A stretch of 64,000 nt of DNA from Prostheceraeus crozeri (taxonomy: Eukaryota > Platyhelminthes > Polycladida > Euryleptidae). Positions 34,648-44,150 of the stretch are shown piece by piece; positions within the stretch are counted from its first letter, which is position 1; the number at the start of each line of letters is the position of its first letter. Position numbers and translations under genes: made by a program. The stretch is taken from positions 62,001-126,000 of the forward strand of contig CAJQUW010011299.1 of NCBI GenBank assembly GCA_907163375.1, in the 5' to 3' direction. The notes beneath the pieces are model-generated. The model had not been told where the DNA came from. It did no database searches and saw only the letters and a list, made by a program, of their open reading frames with translations.

Positions 34648-34971
34648 CCAATCTCGGCGGGTACGTTGTGTTGCAGGAAGGAGCCATAGTCGGGGCAGGA
34701 TTGGAGTGGAGACGAGTGGAAGATAACGAATATCTGTCTGACAATCCGACCAATTGCGTACGCGTTCACTCCAGCGAGGGAAAAATGTGACGGGGTCTTC
34801 AGGGTTCATCGGATTGGCTGCCAGTGCGTGCGCGTAAGGAGAAAGTGACGTAATGATGAGAACGCGACGTAGCCCGCGTCCTTGAACCAAATCTCTGATA
34901 ACATCACCAGTTTGATCAGTAAAGGCGGAAGCAAGCAGGAATACAACTTGGGAAGTATCCGTAGAAGTTCT
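34648..34971 (-). CDS. SCFD2: SCFD2 exon, N-terminal SM-like domain (108 codons)
   Basis: Read on the minus strand, the exon starts after the acceptor cttccacag and ends before gtgagt, giving 108 codons in phase 0. It begins RTSTDTSQVVFLLASAF, continues VLIITSLSPYAHALAANP and ends RYLPLVSTPILPRLWLLP...RDW. These follow human SCFD2 stretches KAVFVLSCLL, VVVTTVSHAVHLTANHVP and FHVPLLLAPVAPHFALTP. Joining it to the 44 kb exon at SSFE|RTS is collinear with the human REFE...KAVF. The open frame continues upstream of the proposed acceptor to about 35.03 kb, so a longer exon cannot be excluded. The polypyrimidine-CAG site and the alignment favour the shorter one. Confidence 0.88.
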
Positions 34972-35217
34972 CTGTGGAAGAAATTGCTTCAAATTACGAA
35001 TGCATTCATAGCATATTCCTCTAAAAAAATGGATACGAAGTTCATTAAAGGTGCCCACTATTGAACTCAAGAATTATTTGTTTTCCACGTATCCGGTAGT
35101 AATGATTAAAAAAGCAAGATATTCAGCGGATACCAAATATTTATTAGATAAATTGCCAATATTTCACCTTACGGCTTTATCAAGGCACAATAAAAACAGG
35201 GAGAATCCCCCGAAACA

Positions 35218-35324
35218 GAGATTAACATGCAATGACAACTGTGAGACCTGCAGCATCGGAGAGCATGCGAATCGGTGTTATTCTAAGAATCTGATTTATA
35301 AAATCGCATGTACGGAATGTGATG
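35218..35324 (+). pseudogene. PLE GIY-YIG endonuclease, 5' piece
   Basis: Reads TCNDNCETCSIGEHANRC then KNLIYKIACTECD: the paired-cysteine segment and the start of the GIY-YIG core (IYKIxCxxC) of PLE polyproteins. Coding is cut by the LINE insertion immediately after the ECD codons. Confidence 0.75.
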
Positions 35325-35343
35325 AACCCTCGAGGACACGTTC

Positions 35344-37083
35344 TTGGATTTGGACCGTGATACCATCATCCTAGCAGGAGATATGAACTGTCATGTGGGG
35401 AAACAAAGCGGCGGTCATAGTTCCCATGGTAACTATGGCTTTGGCATCCCAAACGCAGATGGTGAAAGTTTCCTGCAGCTATCAGATGCGATGCATCTGA
35501 GCATTGCGAATACCCGTTTCCGGAAGCGTGAGTCTCAGCTCATAACGTACAACAGTGGAGGAAGGAGCACACAAGTCGACTACATTGCCATCAGTGCAAA
35601 TGAAATAAAACATGTGCGCGACTGTAAAGCCTTACCTTTTGAGTGTGCAGCCACTCAGCACAGATTAGTGGTTATGGACCTGAAAAAGCATGCTGTACCA
35701 ACAAAGAAGCCAAAGATGGTTTTACAAAAGGTGAAATGGTGGAAGCTGAAAGAAGAAAATGTGGCGAAGGTTTTTCGCGAGAAGCTCGTCGACAAGGATT
35801 GGGAATCATGGGAAAAATTGAGCAACGATTTGTACGAAGCTGGGAAAGTAACTTGTGGTACCACGCGTGGAGAGACTTACAGAGAAAAAGAATCTTGGTG
35901 GTGGAATGCAGATGTCAAAAGTGCTTTAAAGGCAAAGAGGGAAGCTTTCAAGAGATGGAGAAATGACGATACGGATGCAAACAGAGCGGTGTACAGGGAA
36001 GCAAAGAAGGCAGCCAGGAAAGCTGTGGCATCAGCGAAGGCTGAAAGCCTAGCCGACGTATACGATAAGCTTGGAAGCCGAGAGGGAGAGAAATTGGTGT
36101 ATAAGATCGCGAGAAGCCGGGACAAAATGACAAAGGACAACATCGAAGGATGCTATGTGAGAGACGATCGAGGAAATTTGTGTATTGAGCCTGACAGTAA
36201 CCGGCAACGATGGCGTGAGTACTTCGAAAAAGTTCTCAACGAAGAGAGACCTCACGCCAACTGCGGTATGGCACCTCGAAACGATGTGGCAGTCCCCCAA
36301 ATCACTCCTGCGGAAGTGGAACATCAGCTATCGAAGATGGCCAATAACAAGTCTGTTGGGAGAGACGACTTTCCTACCGAAGCTTTGCGCGCTGCTAAGA
36401 AAACAGATGAGATCACCAATGTGTTTAATTCAATCTTAGCCTCCGCCAAGATACCGGAGAGATGGAGAGAGGGCACACTGGTCCCGATTTACAAGAAAAA
36501 GAGGGATCACAGAGAATGCAGCAATTACAGAGGTATAAATCTATTGTGCCATGGTCTTAAGTTGCTGGAGCGAATCATCTGCGACAGATTAATACAGACA
36601 ACAACTATTGATAGAAACCAGTTCGGATTTATGCCGAGTGTCTCAACCACTGAACCTACTTTCACCCTCCGAATGAGGTTAGAGGATGCCCTCATGGAAC
36701 AGAAAGACTTTAAAGCGGTGTTCGTTGACCTGGAGAAGGCACATGACACAGTACCGAGGGAGTACATCCCCTATATTCTCAGGAAAAGAAATATGCCTGA
36801 AACATACGTCCAGTTGATACAAGACATGTATAGTGACAGCAAGATAGCAGTAAGATCAAAGCACGGTGATACTGACCGCTTCAACGTCTCGGTAGGTCTA
36901 TATCAAGGCTCTGCTCTAAGCCCCTACCTCTTTATCCTGCTGTTAGATGAGATATCAAAGTCGATCAGAGGGAATGGAGAAAATGACACACTGGAACTAC
37001 TGTTTGCCGACGATCTGGTAATATCAGGAGACACAAAGGAGAAGGTCCAAGCGCGCCTGGAAAAATGGCGAGAAGCCCTCTAA
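35344..37083 (+). CDS. RTE-like LINE endonuclease (partial) and reverse transcriptase
   Basis: 579 open codons. Residues 1-125 are the C-terminal half of an APE-type endonuclease: DTIILAGDMNCHVGKQ (the G-D-x-N motif), LITYNSGGRSTQVDYIA (SxxDY) and ATQHRLVVMDL (the closing SDH-like H). Residues 370-575 hold the RT: NYRGINLLCHGLKLLERI, QFGFMPSVSTTE, motif A FVDLEKAHDTVPRE, motif B LYQGSALSPYLFIL, motif C LLFADDLVISGDT. The catalytic residues D...DD are present. The start is not a real start codon but the truncation point. The frame ends early because of a shift into the next frame. Confidence 0.9.
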   Translation: MDLDRDTIILAGDMNCHVGKQSGGHSSHGNYGFGIPNADGESFLQLSDAMHLSIANTRFRKRESQLITYNSGGRSTQVDYIAISANEIKHVRDCKALPFECAATQHRLVVMDLKKHAVPTKKPKMVLQKVKWWKLKEENVAKVFREKLVDKDWESWEKLSNDLYEAGKVTCGTTRGETYREKESWWWNADVKSALKAKREAFKRWRNDDTDANRAVYREAKKAARKAVASAKAESLADVYDKLGSREGEKLVYKIARSRDKMTKDNIEGCYVRDDRGNLCIEPDSNRQRWREYFEKVLNEERPHANCGMAPRNDVAVPQITPAEVEHQLSKMANNKSVGRDDFPTEALRAAKKTDEITNVFNSILASAKIPERWREGTLVPIYKKKRDHRECSNYRGINLLCHGLKLLERIICDRLIQTTTIDRNQFGFMPSVSTTEPTFTLRMRLEDALMEQKDFKAVFVDLEKAHDTVPREYIPYILRKRNMPETYVQLIQDMYSDSKIAVRSKHGDTDRFNVSVGLYQGSALSPYLFILLLDEISKSIRGNGENDTLELLFADDLVISGDTKEKVQARLEKWREAL

Positions 37084-37625
37084 TCCATGGTTTGCGACTC
37101 AGCAGAACTAAGACGGTGTACCTCAGCACGAAAGAAAGTGAGCGCATCCATCTGCAAGGCACCGCAATCCCGACGGTTGATGCTTTTAAATACCTCGGTA
37201 CTGTCTTGGATGACAAAGGCACATCAGGGAGGGACATGAGGGCAAAAACACAGGCAGGTTGGCAGAACTGGAGAGCTATGTCTGGTGTCCTGTGCGACAA
37301 AAAGATGCCTCTACGACTCAAGGGCAAGGTTTTCCACACAGTGGTCCGACCCGCAATGCTGTACCATGCTGAGCTCTGGGCCCCGAAGAAAGCTGACCTT
37401 ATTGCGATGGAGGTATCAGAGATGATGATGCTGAGGTGGTCAATGGGGAAGACAAAGAAGGATAGAATAAAAAACGATAAGATCCGTCGTATGCTTAAAG
37501 TACCCCCAATAAGCAAAGAGATTGACACTCGCCGATGGAGATGGTTCGGACATCTGCTCAGAAGACCAGAGGATAACATCTGCAAAACAGCATGGAAACA
37601 AGAACCTGTCGACAGAAGAAAGTGA
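37065..37625 (+). CDS. RTE-like LINE, post-RT (thumb) region in shifted frame
   Basis: Continues the 35.3 kb frame: LRLSRTKTVYLSTKE, DAFKYLGTVLDDKG (the typical FKYLG-x2-L-D block), PAMLYHAELWAPKKAD and RWRWFGHLLRRPED. A stop after DRRK is followed by further LINE-like codons (SDRAMWKKRTEGPP), so the C-terminus is also damaged. Confidence 0.85.
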   Translation: MARSPLIHGLRLSRTKTVYLSTKESERIHLQGTAIPTVDAFKYLGTVLDDKGTSGRDMRAKTQAGWQNWRAMSGVLCDKKMPLRLKGKVFHTVVRPAMLYHAELWAPKKADLIAMEVSEMMMLRWSMGKTKKDRIKNDKIRRMLKVPPISKEIDTRRWRWFGHLLRRPEDNICKTAWKQEPVDRRK

Positions 37626-37802
37626 AGACCGAGAACAAGTTGGAGGACTGTGATAAAGAGTGGAATGAAGGTCAGATCGATAACCGAAGACATGACCTCC
37701 GACCGAGCCATGTGGAAGAAACGGACTGAGGGGCCACCCCGTGCTACCCGATCATCCGGGAGGCTGAAACTTGATCGAGCCCGGCCAAGGTGAGCAAGGT
37801 GA

Positions 37803-38040
37803 GCATGTACGGAATGTGATGCCGTATACATAGGTGAAACAAGCCGCTGCATTAAATCGCGTCTTCGAGAGCACTTTTCTCAGGCCTGAATCTCACGTTC
37901 GCTGGTCGATAGTTCATCGAGGCTTGAGCAATACTCAAAAGAGAAGAGCAGTGGAAGCTCTCTACATCAGTCGCCACGACGGCATGTTGATGAACGGCTG
38001 TCATGGACGTCATGTTGATTTTTCCATATAGCTTGCTCTT
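37803..38040 (+). pseudogene. PLE GIY-YIG endonuclease, 3' piece
   Basis: Resumes ACTECDAVYIGETSRCIKSR and LREHFSQ, the YIG-E-T-x-R and R-x2-EH signature of the nuclease, then loses the frame. The first 19 bases duplicate the end of the 5' piece (target duplication of the LINE). Confidence 0.75.
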
Positions 38041-39559
38041 AGCCTGTGTTCACCCTGCTGTGAACTGTGAACTCTTTTTAGTCCTTCTATAAATACCTCG
38101 CCATTCTCTGTTTTTATTGTGCCTTGATATAGCCGTAAGGCGAAATATTGGCAATTTATCTAATAAATATTTGGTATCCGCTGAATATCTTGCTTTTTTA
38201 ATAATTATTTGCTTCATTCCAAAAGAACATTTAAGGGAACCCACAGGCAACCGAGATTGTGCAAAAACAGTTAGATAATTCAAACAAACGCAGCAAGCAC
38301 TCTATCAGAAATGAAGTGAATCAACTCTGTCGAATGCTGATGACGTAACTAGGAAGGATTTTTGCCCATTGCATTGGGTTGAGGCACAGCTTTAGAGAAA
38401 TGAATTCCGTAGAAAGCCAATCTTGAAAGGAGTGAGTGAGTGCATACTTCTACATTCAAGTGCACCTGAGGAGCAGAGTGTGTTGTCATTATCCTCAATA
38501 GTTTGGGAAACGTCTTTGACTCTGTCATTCGCCGTGCTGTTCCCGAGACTGAATATGATAGGACCGACGTTCCCCTGCGTGTCGTAAGAGGCGACTAAAA
38601 GGGGCCTTCTGCCACTACAGCTCTCTGATGTTGGCAGTTTGATGTCTTATTCTCATTGCCTTTTCTCAGAGACTATACTAAGTTGATGCTGCGGGGGATC
38701 CTGACAGCCGAATCTTAGCTGTTGGGACATGCAATAAAGCTCTTTGAGCTTCCTCCCCTGTGGCATATCTGGCTATGCCTTGTCCATTCCGAAGTCTCCT
38801 AAGCGATGACCGCTGAGTGCTAAGTCACATGGTGCTTGATACTTTGTTGAGCATGTTTCACCACGTAATGAGCAATGCTGCAAGTAGCCAATAAATACAC
38901 CGTACGTAAAGTCGGCTACGCATGATGGAATACAACCGAATTTCGCAACCGATACCTAATGCGCATGAAGATATGTGAAATTTACGTCAACTTTTCTTTC
39001 AAGTATTCTCATTGGATTTTATGTGTATACATTAACCAATTTTGTACTAGAATACCATTATCGCCCGAGTATCATTGGTTGTATCATTGGTTGTCATCAG
39101 GGGGGCATTGGTTGTACGTCCACGAGTTCACTAGGTCCAGGTTCCGACCCCCTTTTGAACTACCTACTTGGTGGCGCTTGTAGGTCGTGCTCCTCGGATA
39201 CTGCCATCTTTCCTGCCGGTAGTAACTAAATCAACCACTGCCGAGTGCTGGGCGGCTTCAAAAACCTGGCTTTACCCGGACAATCCGGGAGGGTAGTGGA
39301 ACCCTGATGGAGGAAATGCCATCGAAACTTTTTTGGTACCCACACTTTGCAGAGAAGGTAACTCTGCCTAATCAAATCCTCTACTGCCTTTGGTAGATTT
39401 TGGATTGGCAAGGCTATGGGTCCCACCCAGACAGAAAGGGTTGGCGTCAGGAAGGGCATCCGGCCATAAAATACTGCTTCAATGCTTGTATGGAAATGGC
39501 AATAAATGAAATGGGCAGGGTGCAGCACAGTGCACCCCGTGGGCGTCTCCACCAGCCTA

Positions 39560-40856
39560 CGAAAAAAAGAATGGTGGGAGACGGGACCTCATGCGTAGCG
39601 GTTAATGACGGCACGCTGCCTGATGCGTTACGCAGAGGTGAGATGGTTGACAAACTCAGAGTGGGAACATGGAACATTGGTTCCATATCCGGAAGAGCTG
39701 GCGAGTTGATTGAGGTGTTAAGACGCAGACGCGTGGATATTTGAGGCGTTCAAGAAACGAGGTGGAGAGGGAAAAGTGCAAAATGGCTTGGTCTGAGTGG
39801 TTCAAGGTTCAAGTTCTTTTGGAGCGGTGGCGAAGATGGGACTGCTGGAGTGGGCGTGTTGATAGCTGAAAAATTAATCGAAACTGTAGCATGCGTGCAT
39901 CGCATCAGCAGCAGGTTAATGGTGTTGAAGCTGCTAATTAACCGCCGTCCCTTCACTATTGTTAGCGGTTATGCCCCTCAAACAGGAAGAAAAGCTGACG
40001 AAAAGGAAGATTTCTGGAAATCAGTGCACGATGCAATGCGAAATGTCAACACAGCCGAATCCATTATCCTTTGTGGTGACTTAAATGGTCACGTGGGTCG
40101 TCAAAGCGATGGCTATGAAGGAGTGCATGGAGGCAGAGGATACGGAGTTCGAAATAACAACGGAGAGAGCATTCTCGAATTAGGTGACCGGAGAACCACC
40201 TTATTACGTATAATAGCGGTGGAAACAAGAGCCAGATAGACTTCGTCCTTGTCCGAAAGAGAGATTTGAAGGAAGTTCTAAATGTGAAGGCAATACCAAA
40301 TGAAGAATGCGTCCAACAACACAGCCTTGTAGTCGCCGATTACTCCATCAAGAAGATCAAAACCTTAAGGAAGAAGTTTGTCCCCAGACTGAAGTTATGG
40401 AAACTTCGTGATCAGGCCGTCCGTGAAAGGTTTGAAGCCGAGGTGAAGAGAAGAGCTAGTGAAGTGGAGATTGCGACAAATGTGGAGGATAAGTGGAGTG
40501 CAATGAAGACCATTTGGCTCGAGGCAACTGAATTAACATGCGGCAAAACAAAGGGTCCCGCGCGCACTAGGGAAACCTGGTGGTGGAACGACGGAGCGGA
40601 AAGAGCAGTTGCGGAGAAGAGGCATTGGTATTCCGTGTGGCGAAGGTCAGGTCAGGAGTCAGATCGCGAACGTTATCGCGAGGCTAGGCGAAAGTCACGG
40701 CAAACGGTTTGGAGCGCTCAACAGATGAAAATGTGTGAGTTGACGCAAGATCTGGAACACCGCTACTCTGGTCACTGGTCAGGCCATATTCAAGGTCGCA
40801 AGGCAAATGAAGAACGAGAAGGAAGACCCCACTCCTCCTGCCTACATGAAAGTTGA
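39560..40856 (+). pseudogene. RTE-like LINE endonuclease and linker
   Basis: Starts MVDKLRVGTWNIGSISGRAG (the T-W-N motif of APE endonucleases), then, after a TGA, GVQETRWRG (the Q-E motif), FTIVSGYAPQTGR, SIILCGDLNGHVGR (G-D-x-N), and in the next frame LITYNSGGNKSQIDFVL and EECVQQHSLVVADY. The linker ends WWWNDGAERAVAEKRHWYS-VWRR. The order and motifs are complete, but the frame is broken at about 39742 and 40190. Confidence 0.85.
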
Positions 40857-41880
40857 CGAGGGAAACTTGCTGACAGATGAGGTGACGTTGCGTGAAAAGT
40901 GGCGAAGCTTTATGAGCTCCTTACTGAATACTCAGAATCAGTTCGAGTACCTTCAGGATGCTATGCTGACTGAGGGTCCAGGTATTGAGTTGTCTAAAGC
41001 GGATGTAACAAGTGCCATGCGGAAAAGCCGCAGAAGAAGAGCTCCAGGTCCTTCCGGTGTCGTTATCTTCGATGACGGTGTCGTATGATCGAAGCTTCGG
41101 GTGCTATCGCAGTGGACTGGTTAACAAACCTGTTTAATGTTATCCTTGCGAAAGAATGCATTCCATCTGATTGGCAAAGAAGCGTCATCATTCCACTATT
41201 CAAAGGCAAAGGCGATCCTCAATCTTTCAATTCTTTCTTTCAAACTCATGGACCAGGTATTGAAGATATTCGAGCGCGCGTTGGAGCAGAAAATTCGTGA
41301 AACTGTCACCATCGATCAAACGCAATTTGGGTTCATGCCAGGTAGAGGAACCACTGACGCAATACTTTTGGTCCGTCAACTCCAAGAAAGGTACCTCGAA
41401 AAGAAGAGAAGCCTGTATCTGGCTTTTGTCGACCTAGAGAAGGCATTCGATCGTGTCCCTCGCCCTGTTGTGAGTTGGGCTTTACGTAATCTCGGGGCCT
41501 GCGAATGGTTGGTGAGAGCGATCATGACTCTATTTGACGGCGCAAAGTCGGTAGTGAGATGGAATTCTGTTGACAGTAGAGAGTTCGATGTAAGTGCAGG
41601 CGTTCACCAAGGGTCGGTCCTGAGCCCTCTTCTATTCGCATGTGTTCTGGAAGCCGTTACAAAGAGCGTGAGAAATGGCCTACCTTGGGAGGCTCTTTTT
41701 GCTGATGATCTACTCCTGGTGGCTGAGAGTGAGGAAGAGCTTGCGGGCAAAATGGCATCTTGGAAGGGCGTCCTTCACAGTAAAGGTTTGATCGTCAACT
41801 CCAGTAAGACAAAGGTTATGCTTTCACACCCTGGCAAGGGCGAGACAGAACCCTCTGACCATGATCCATGTGCAGTGTGA
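40807..41880 (+). pseudogene. RTE-like LINE reverse transcriptase
   Basis: In successive frames: KNEKEDPTPPAYMKVDEGNL, RRRAPGPSGV, NLFNVILAKECIPSDWQRSV, then QTQFGFMPGRGTTDAIL, motif A AFVDLEKAFDRVPR, motif B GVHQGSVLSPLLF, motif C ALFADDLLLVAES. Catalytic aspartates are intact; the region between the fingers and motif A is shifted and missing the NYRGI block. Confidence 0.88.
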
Positions 41881-42684
41881 CGCAAAGGTGTCGGTTCCAA
41901 TTCCATCAAGTGCACAATATGTCAATTTTGGGCTCACAAGCGTTGCAGTGGCATTGTGGGCCGCCTTTCATCCGCAGCAGCTACATTCGTGTGCCGCCGG
42001 TGTAAAGGTGAAGTAAGGGCCGATCAAGCTCCATCTTTTGGTGACGGCGATCATCTCAAGGTTGACGAGGAAAGCTACGAAGTAGTTAATACTTTCCGTT
42101 ACCTCGGTGATGTCATTGATGCTGGCGGAGGTGCAAGTGCAGCAGTCAGAGCGAGGATCCGAAGCGGTTGGTGCAGGTTTCGTGAGATGGCTCCCTTTTT
42201 AACATCTAGAGCAACTGCACTCTCAATGAAGGCAGTCATCTATAAGTCTTGTGTGCGCACCAGCATGCTGTATGGTAGCGAGACTTGGGCCTTGTCAGCT
42301 GAGTGTTTGAGGCGACTTGAGGTGAACGAAATGCGGATGGTCCGTTGGATGTGCGGAGTCTCCTCTCGCGACCGCATTTCAAACGAGGAGCTGAGAGCTA
42401 GAGTGTGCCTGGAGCCTATCGGCGACTCCATAAGAAGACGTCGTTTAAGATGGTGTGGCCACGTAGAAAGAAAGGACGAATGTCAATGGGTGAAGCGCGT
42501 GCGGAAATTGAGAGTGGATGGGCGTCGACCAGTTGGACGTCCAAAGAAGACATGGAGCGATAACATCAACGAAGACCTTCGAGCGCTCGGGCTCCGTGTC
42601 GAAGATGCTAACGACCGAGCGAAATGGAGAGCCGCCATACAAGCGAATCGTCGTACCCAAAATGGATGGAGAAAGCGACGTTAA
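41850..42684 (+). pseudogene. RTE-like LINE PHD-like zinc finger and C-terminus
   Basis: After the RT: CAV-stop-RKGVGSNSIKCTICQFW, HKRCSG and FVCRRCKG, that is Cys pairs in the PHD-like C2...C2...HC...C2 order, with a TGA where one cysteine codon is expected. Then NTFRYLGDVIDAGGG, SMLYGSETWALSAECLRRLE, LRWCGHVERKDE and EDLRALGLRVEDANDRAKWR to the stop. The last 242 codons (41956-42684) are open. Confidence 0.85.
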
Positions 42685-42715
42685 ATGGAATAAGTAAGTA
42701 TAAGCAAGTAAGTAT

Positions 42716-43475
42716 CGTCAGGGGAGCCTATTTGTGGTTTTCGAAAGCCGTTTATGTTTGGGTGACGTAGGCCATGTATGCCTAGGTGCATGCAGCTTAA
42801 CCAGTTTTTACAGATAATATTTTACATTGTACGGTATGTAGGCGGATAGATGTAGTATAGACCGTTATTTAAACATTTAGATTACAGACATTAGTTATAG
42901 AACGTCATATCTCGATGAAATAAGGTAATATTATCACATTACTAAAATGGTCACATTACAATCTTTTAATAACACAAAAAAGCTACCGTCATTAGTTTGG
43001 TCTATTCACATTTCATTATTCACAGTTTTTTAAACGCAAAACACAATTCCTAAAATGACAACAGCTTAGTTGGATACAACGCTGATGCATACATTTACAA
43101 ATACAATTATGCGTGTGCTGCCTGTGTATTGTACAGCAATCCTTAAAATAACGCTCAAAAGCACTCAAAAAATGAATTTTGGGCATACCTATTTCTGCCT
43201 TTTAAAATTGCTGGTGCGCGAGCCGTCTATCCCAACTTGGTTGCCCACCACTGGCCTACTGTGTGTGTCGGCTTGTGTTGTCTTGATACGAAGCCTCCTA
43301 TCCTCTAGACGGAGCCGGGTGAAGCTACAACAACACTTCTGTGTCATTGAACGGAGAGGCTGAATTCAATCAGTTCAATTGTCCTCTGCCAGCCCTATTA
43401 TTTGAAAGCCTATGCTCATTTGACACAAGCACTGAAAATTGAAACGTGCTTGGATGAATGCGGAAGCTACAAATA
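42716..43475. other. SCFD2 intron, no gene recognised
   Basis: AT-rich. The open frame 43070-43363 has no recognised domain. Confidence 0.4.
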
Positions 43476-43483
43476 GTGAAAGC

Positions 43484-43999
43484 CACAGAGTTAGATAGGT
43501 CGTCTCTTCTTCTGTTTGACTAGAAAGGAAACATTCGAACATGTAACGTTAATCAAATGGCACGGTGACATAATACCACAGCAATCGAACAATGAGCAGT
43601 CAGTTCACCATTAAACACGCCAAATTGTGTGAAGTTTCAGCTACTGTCATCAACCGTATCACCCAGCAAAGGGACACAGACGATGTCAAGTTCTACAGAG
43701 AAGTTTGTGAACGTTTTTTCGTGCGCCTGCTAACTTTTTTCATAATGATTGCAGGGCTCAACAATATCGAGAAAACTTTTGCGCAATGATCTGAATTCTT
43801 CGAATCTGAAGGAATCGTTGCGATCCGAGCATTTTGAAGGAATTCACAGCAATCCGCAAGCGGTGCACGACTATTTTTCTATCTCTGCAAGTTTTTAAAA
43901 GTTTCCTTTTGCTCACTTATTAAGCTTCTGCATGTGCCATCCGTTTGAATCAGTTTGCACTTCTAGCAAAGTGATGCGGTTAAACAATCTAATTCTGAG
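43484..43999. mobile_element. hAT-like MITE, family M, subfamily 2 (copy M3)
   Basis: 516 bp with inverted ends CACAGAGTTAGA and, from the right on the minus strand, CTCAGAATTAGA. Flanks GTGAAAGC (43476-43483) and GTGAAAAC (44000-44007) match 7 of 8. This copy defines the ends of the family best. It sits about 150 bp from the donor of the 44 kb SCFD2 exon. Confidence 0.8.
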
Positions 44000-44150
44000 G
44001 TGAAAACACAGCTTTGCTAAACGCTTTTGGTGCGCTTTACTCATCACTTTTTGAAGCATTCCAGAGGAAGGAGTGCACCAAGCCGGAAACCGCAATGAAT
44101 GCTGTGAAATTAGTTGTGATTTCAGTTATGGACAATTTAGCCAAACTTAC

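Larger units (their letters stand above)
35325..37802 (+). mobile_element. RTE-like LINE, 5' truncated, recent
   Basis: Inserted in the PLE with a perfect 19-bp target duplication, GCATGTACGGAATGTGATG (35306-35324 and 37803-37821). It lacks the first part of its endonuclease (5' truncation). It ends CCGGCCAAGGTGAGCAAGGT, a short tandem of the RTE type and no poly(A). One frame change is evident near 37065-37090; otherwise the coding is continuous, so it is among the youngest elements. Confidence 0.9.
35081..38202 (+). mobile_element. Penelope-like element 2, split by an RTE LINE
   Basis: Inverted arms of about 100 bp, 35105-35206 and 38103-38202, agree at nearly every base. AATTATTTG at 35072-35080 and 38203-38211 may be the target duplication, leaving 24 bp of unpaired tail on the left. 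Between the arms is a GIY-YIG endonuclease frame on the plus strand. It is interrupted by the LINE at 35325-37802. Without the LINE the element is only about 620 bp, so it is heavily 5' truncated. It lies just upstream (gene sense) of the 34.6 kb SCFD2 exon. Confidence 0.75.
38535..42715 (+). mobile_element. RTE-like LINE, nearly full length, degenerate
   Basis: A leader with GTCGTAAGAGGCGACTAAAA at 38581-38600, a motif I associate with RTE-like LINE leaders, is followed by a further leader block GTCAGGAAGGGCATCCGG (39446-39463). Then come endonuclease, RT, zinc-finger and thumb, and a TAAG-type tail at 42688-42715 (AATAAGTAAGTATAAGCAAG). At least five stops or frame changes interrupt the frame, including a small deletion near 40190. 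No target duplication identified. Confidence 0.85.

Noticed and set aside
35051-35217. Plus-strand open frame reading KKARYSADTKYLLDKLPIFH as part of a PLE protein
   Set aside because: The same text appears on the minus strand at 38.1-38.2 kb, in the non-coding inverted end of the PLE. It is the inverted terminal repeat, not coding sequence; coding starts only at about 35218.
36965-37852. 295-codon minus-strand open frame
   Set aside because: It lies antisense to the RT and thumb of the RTE LINE and has no domain of its own.
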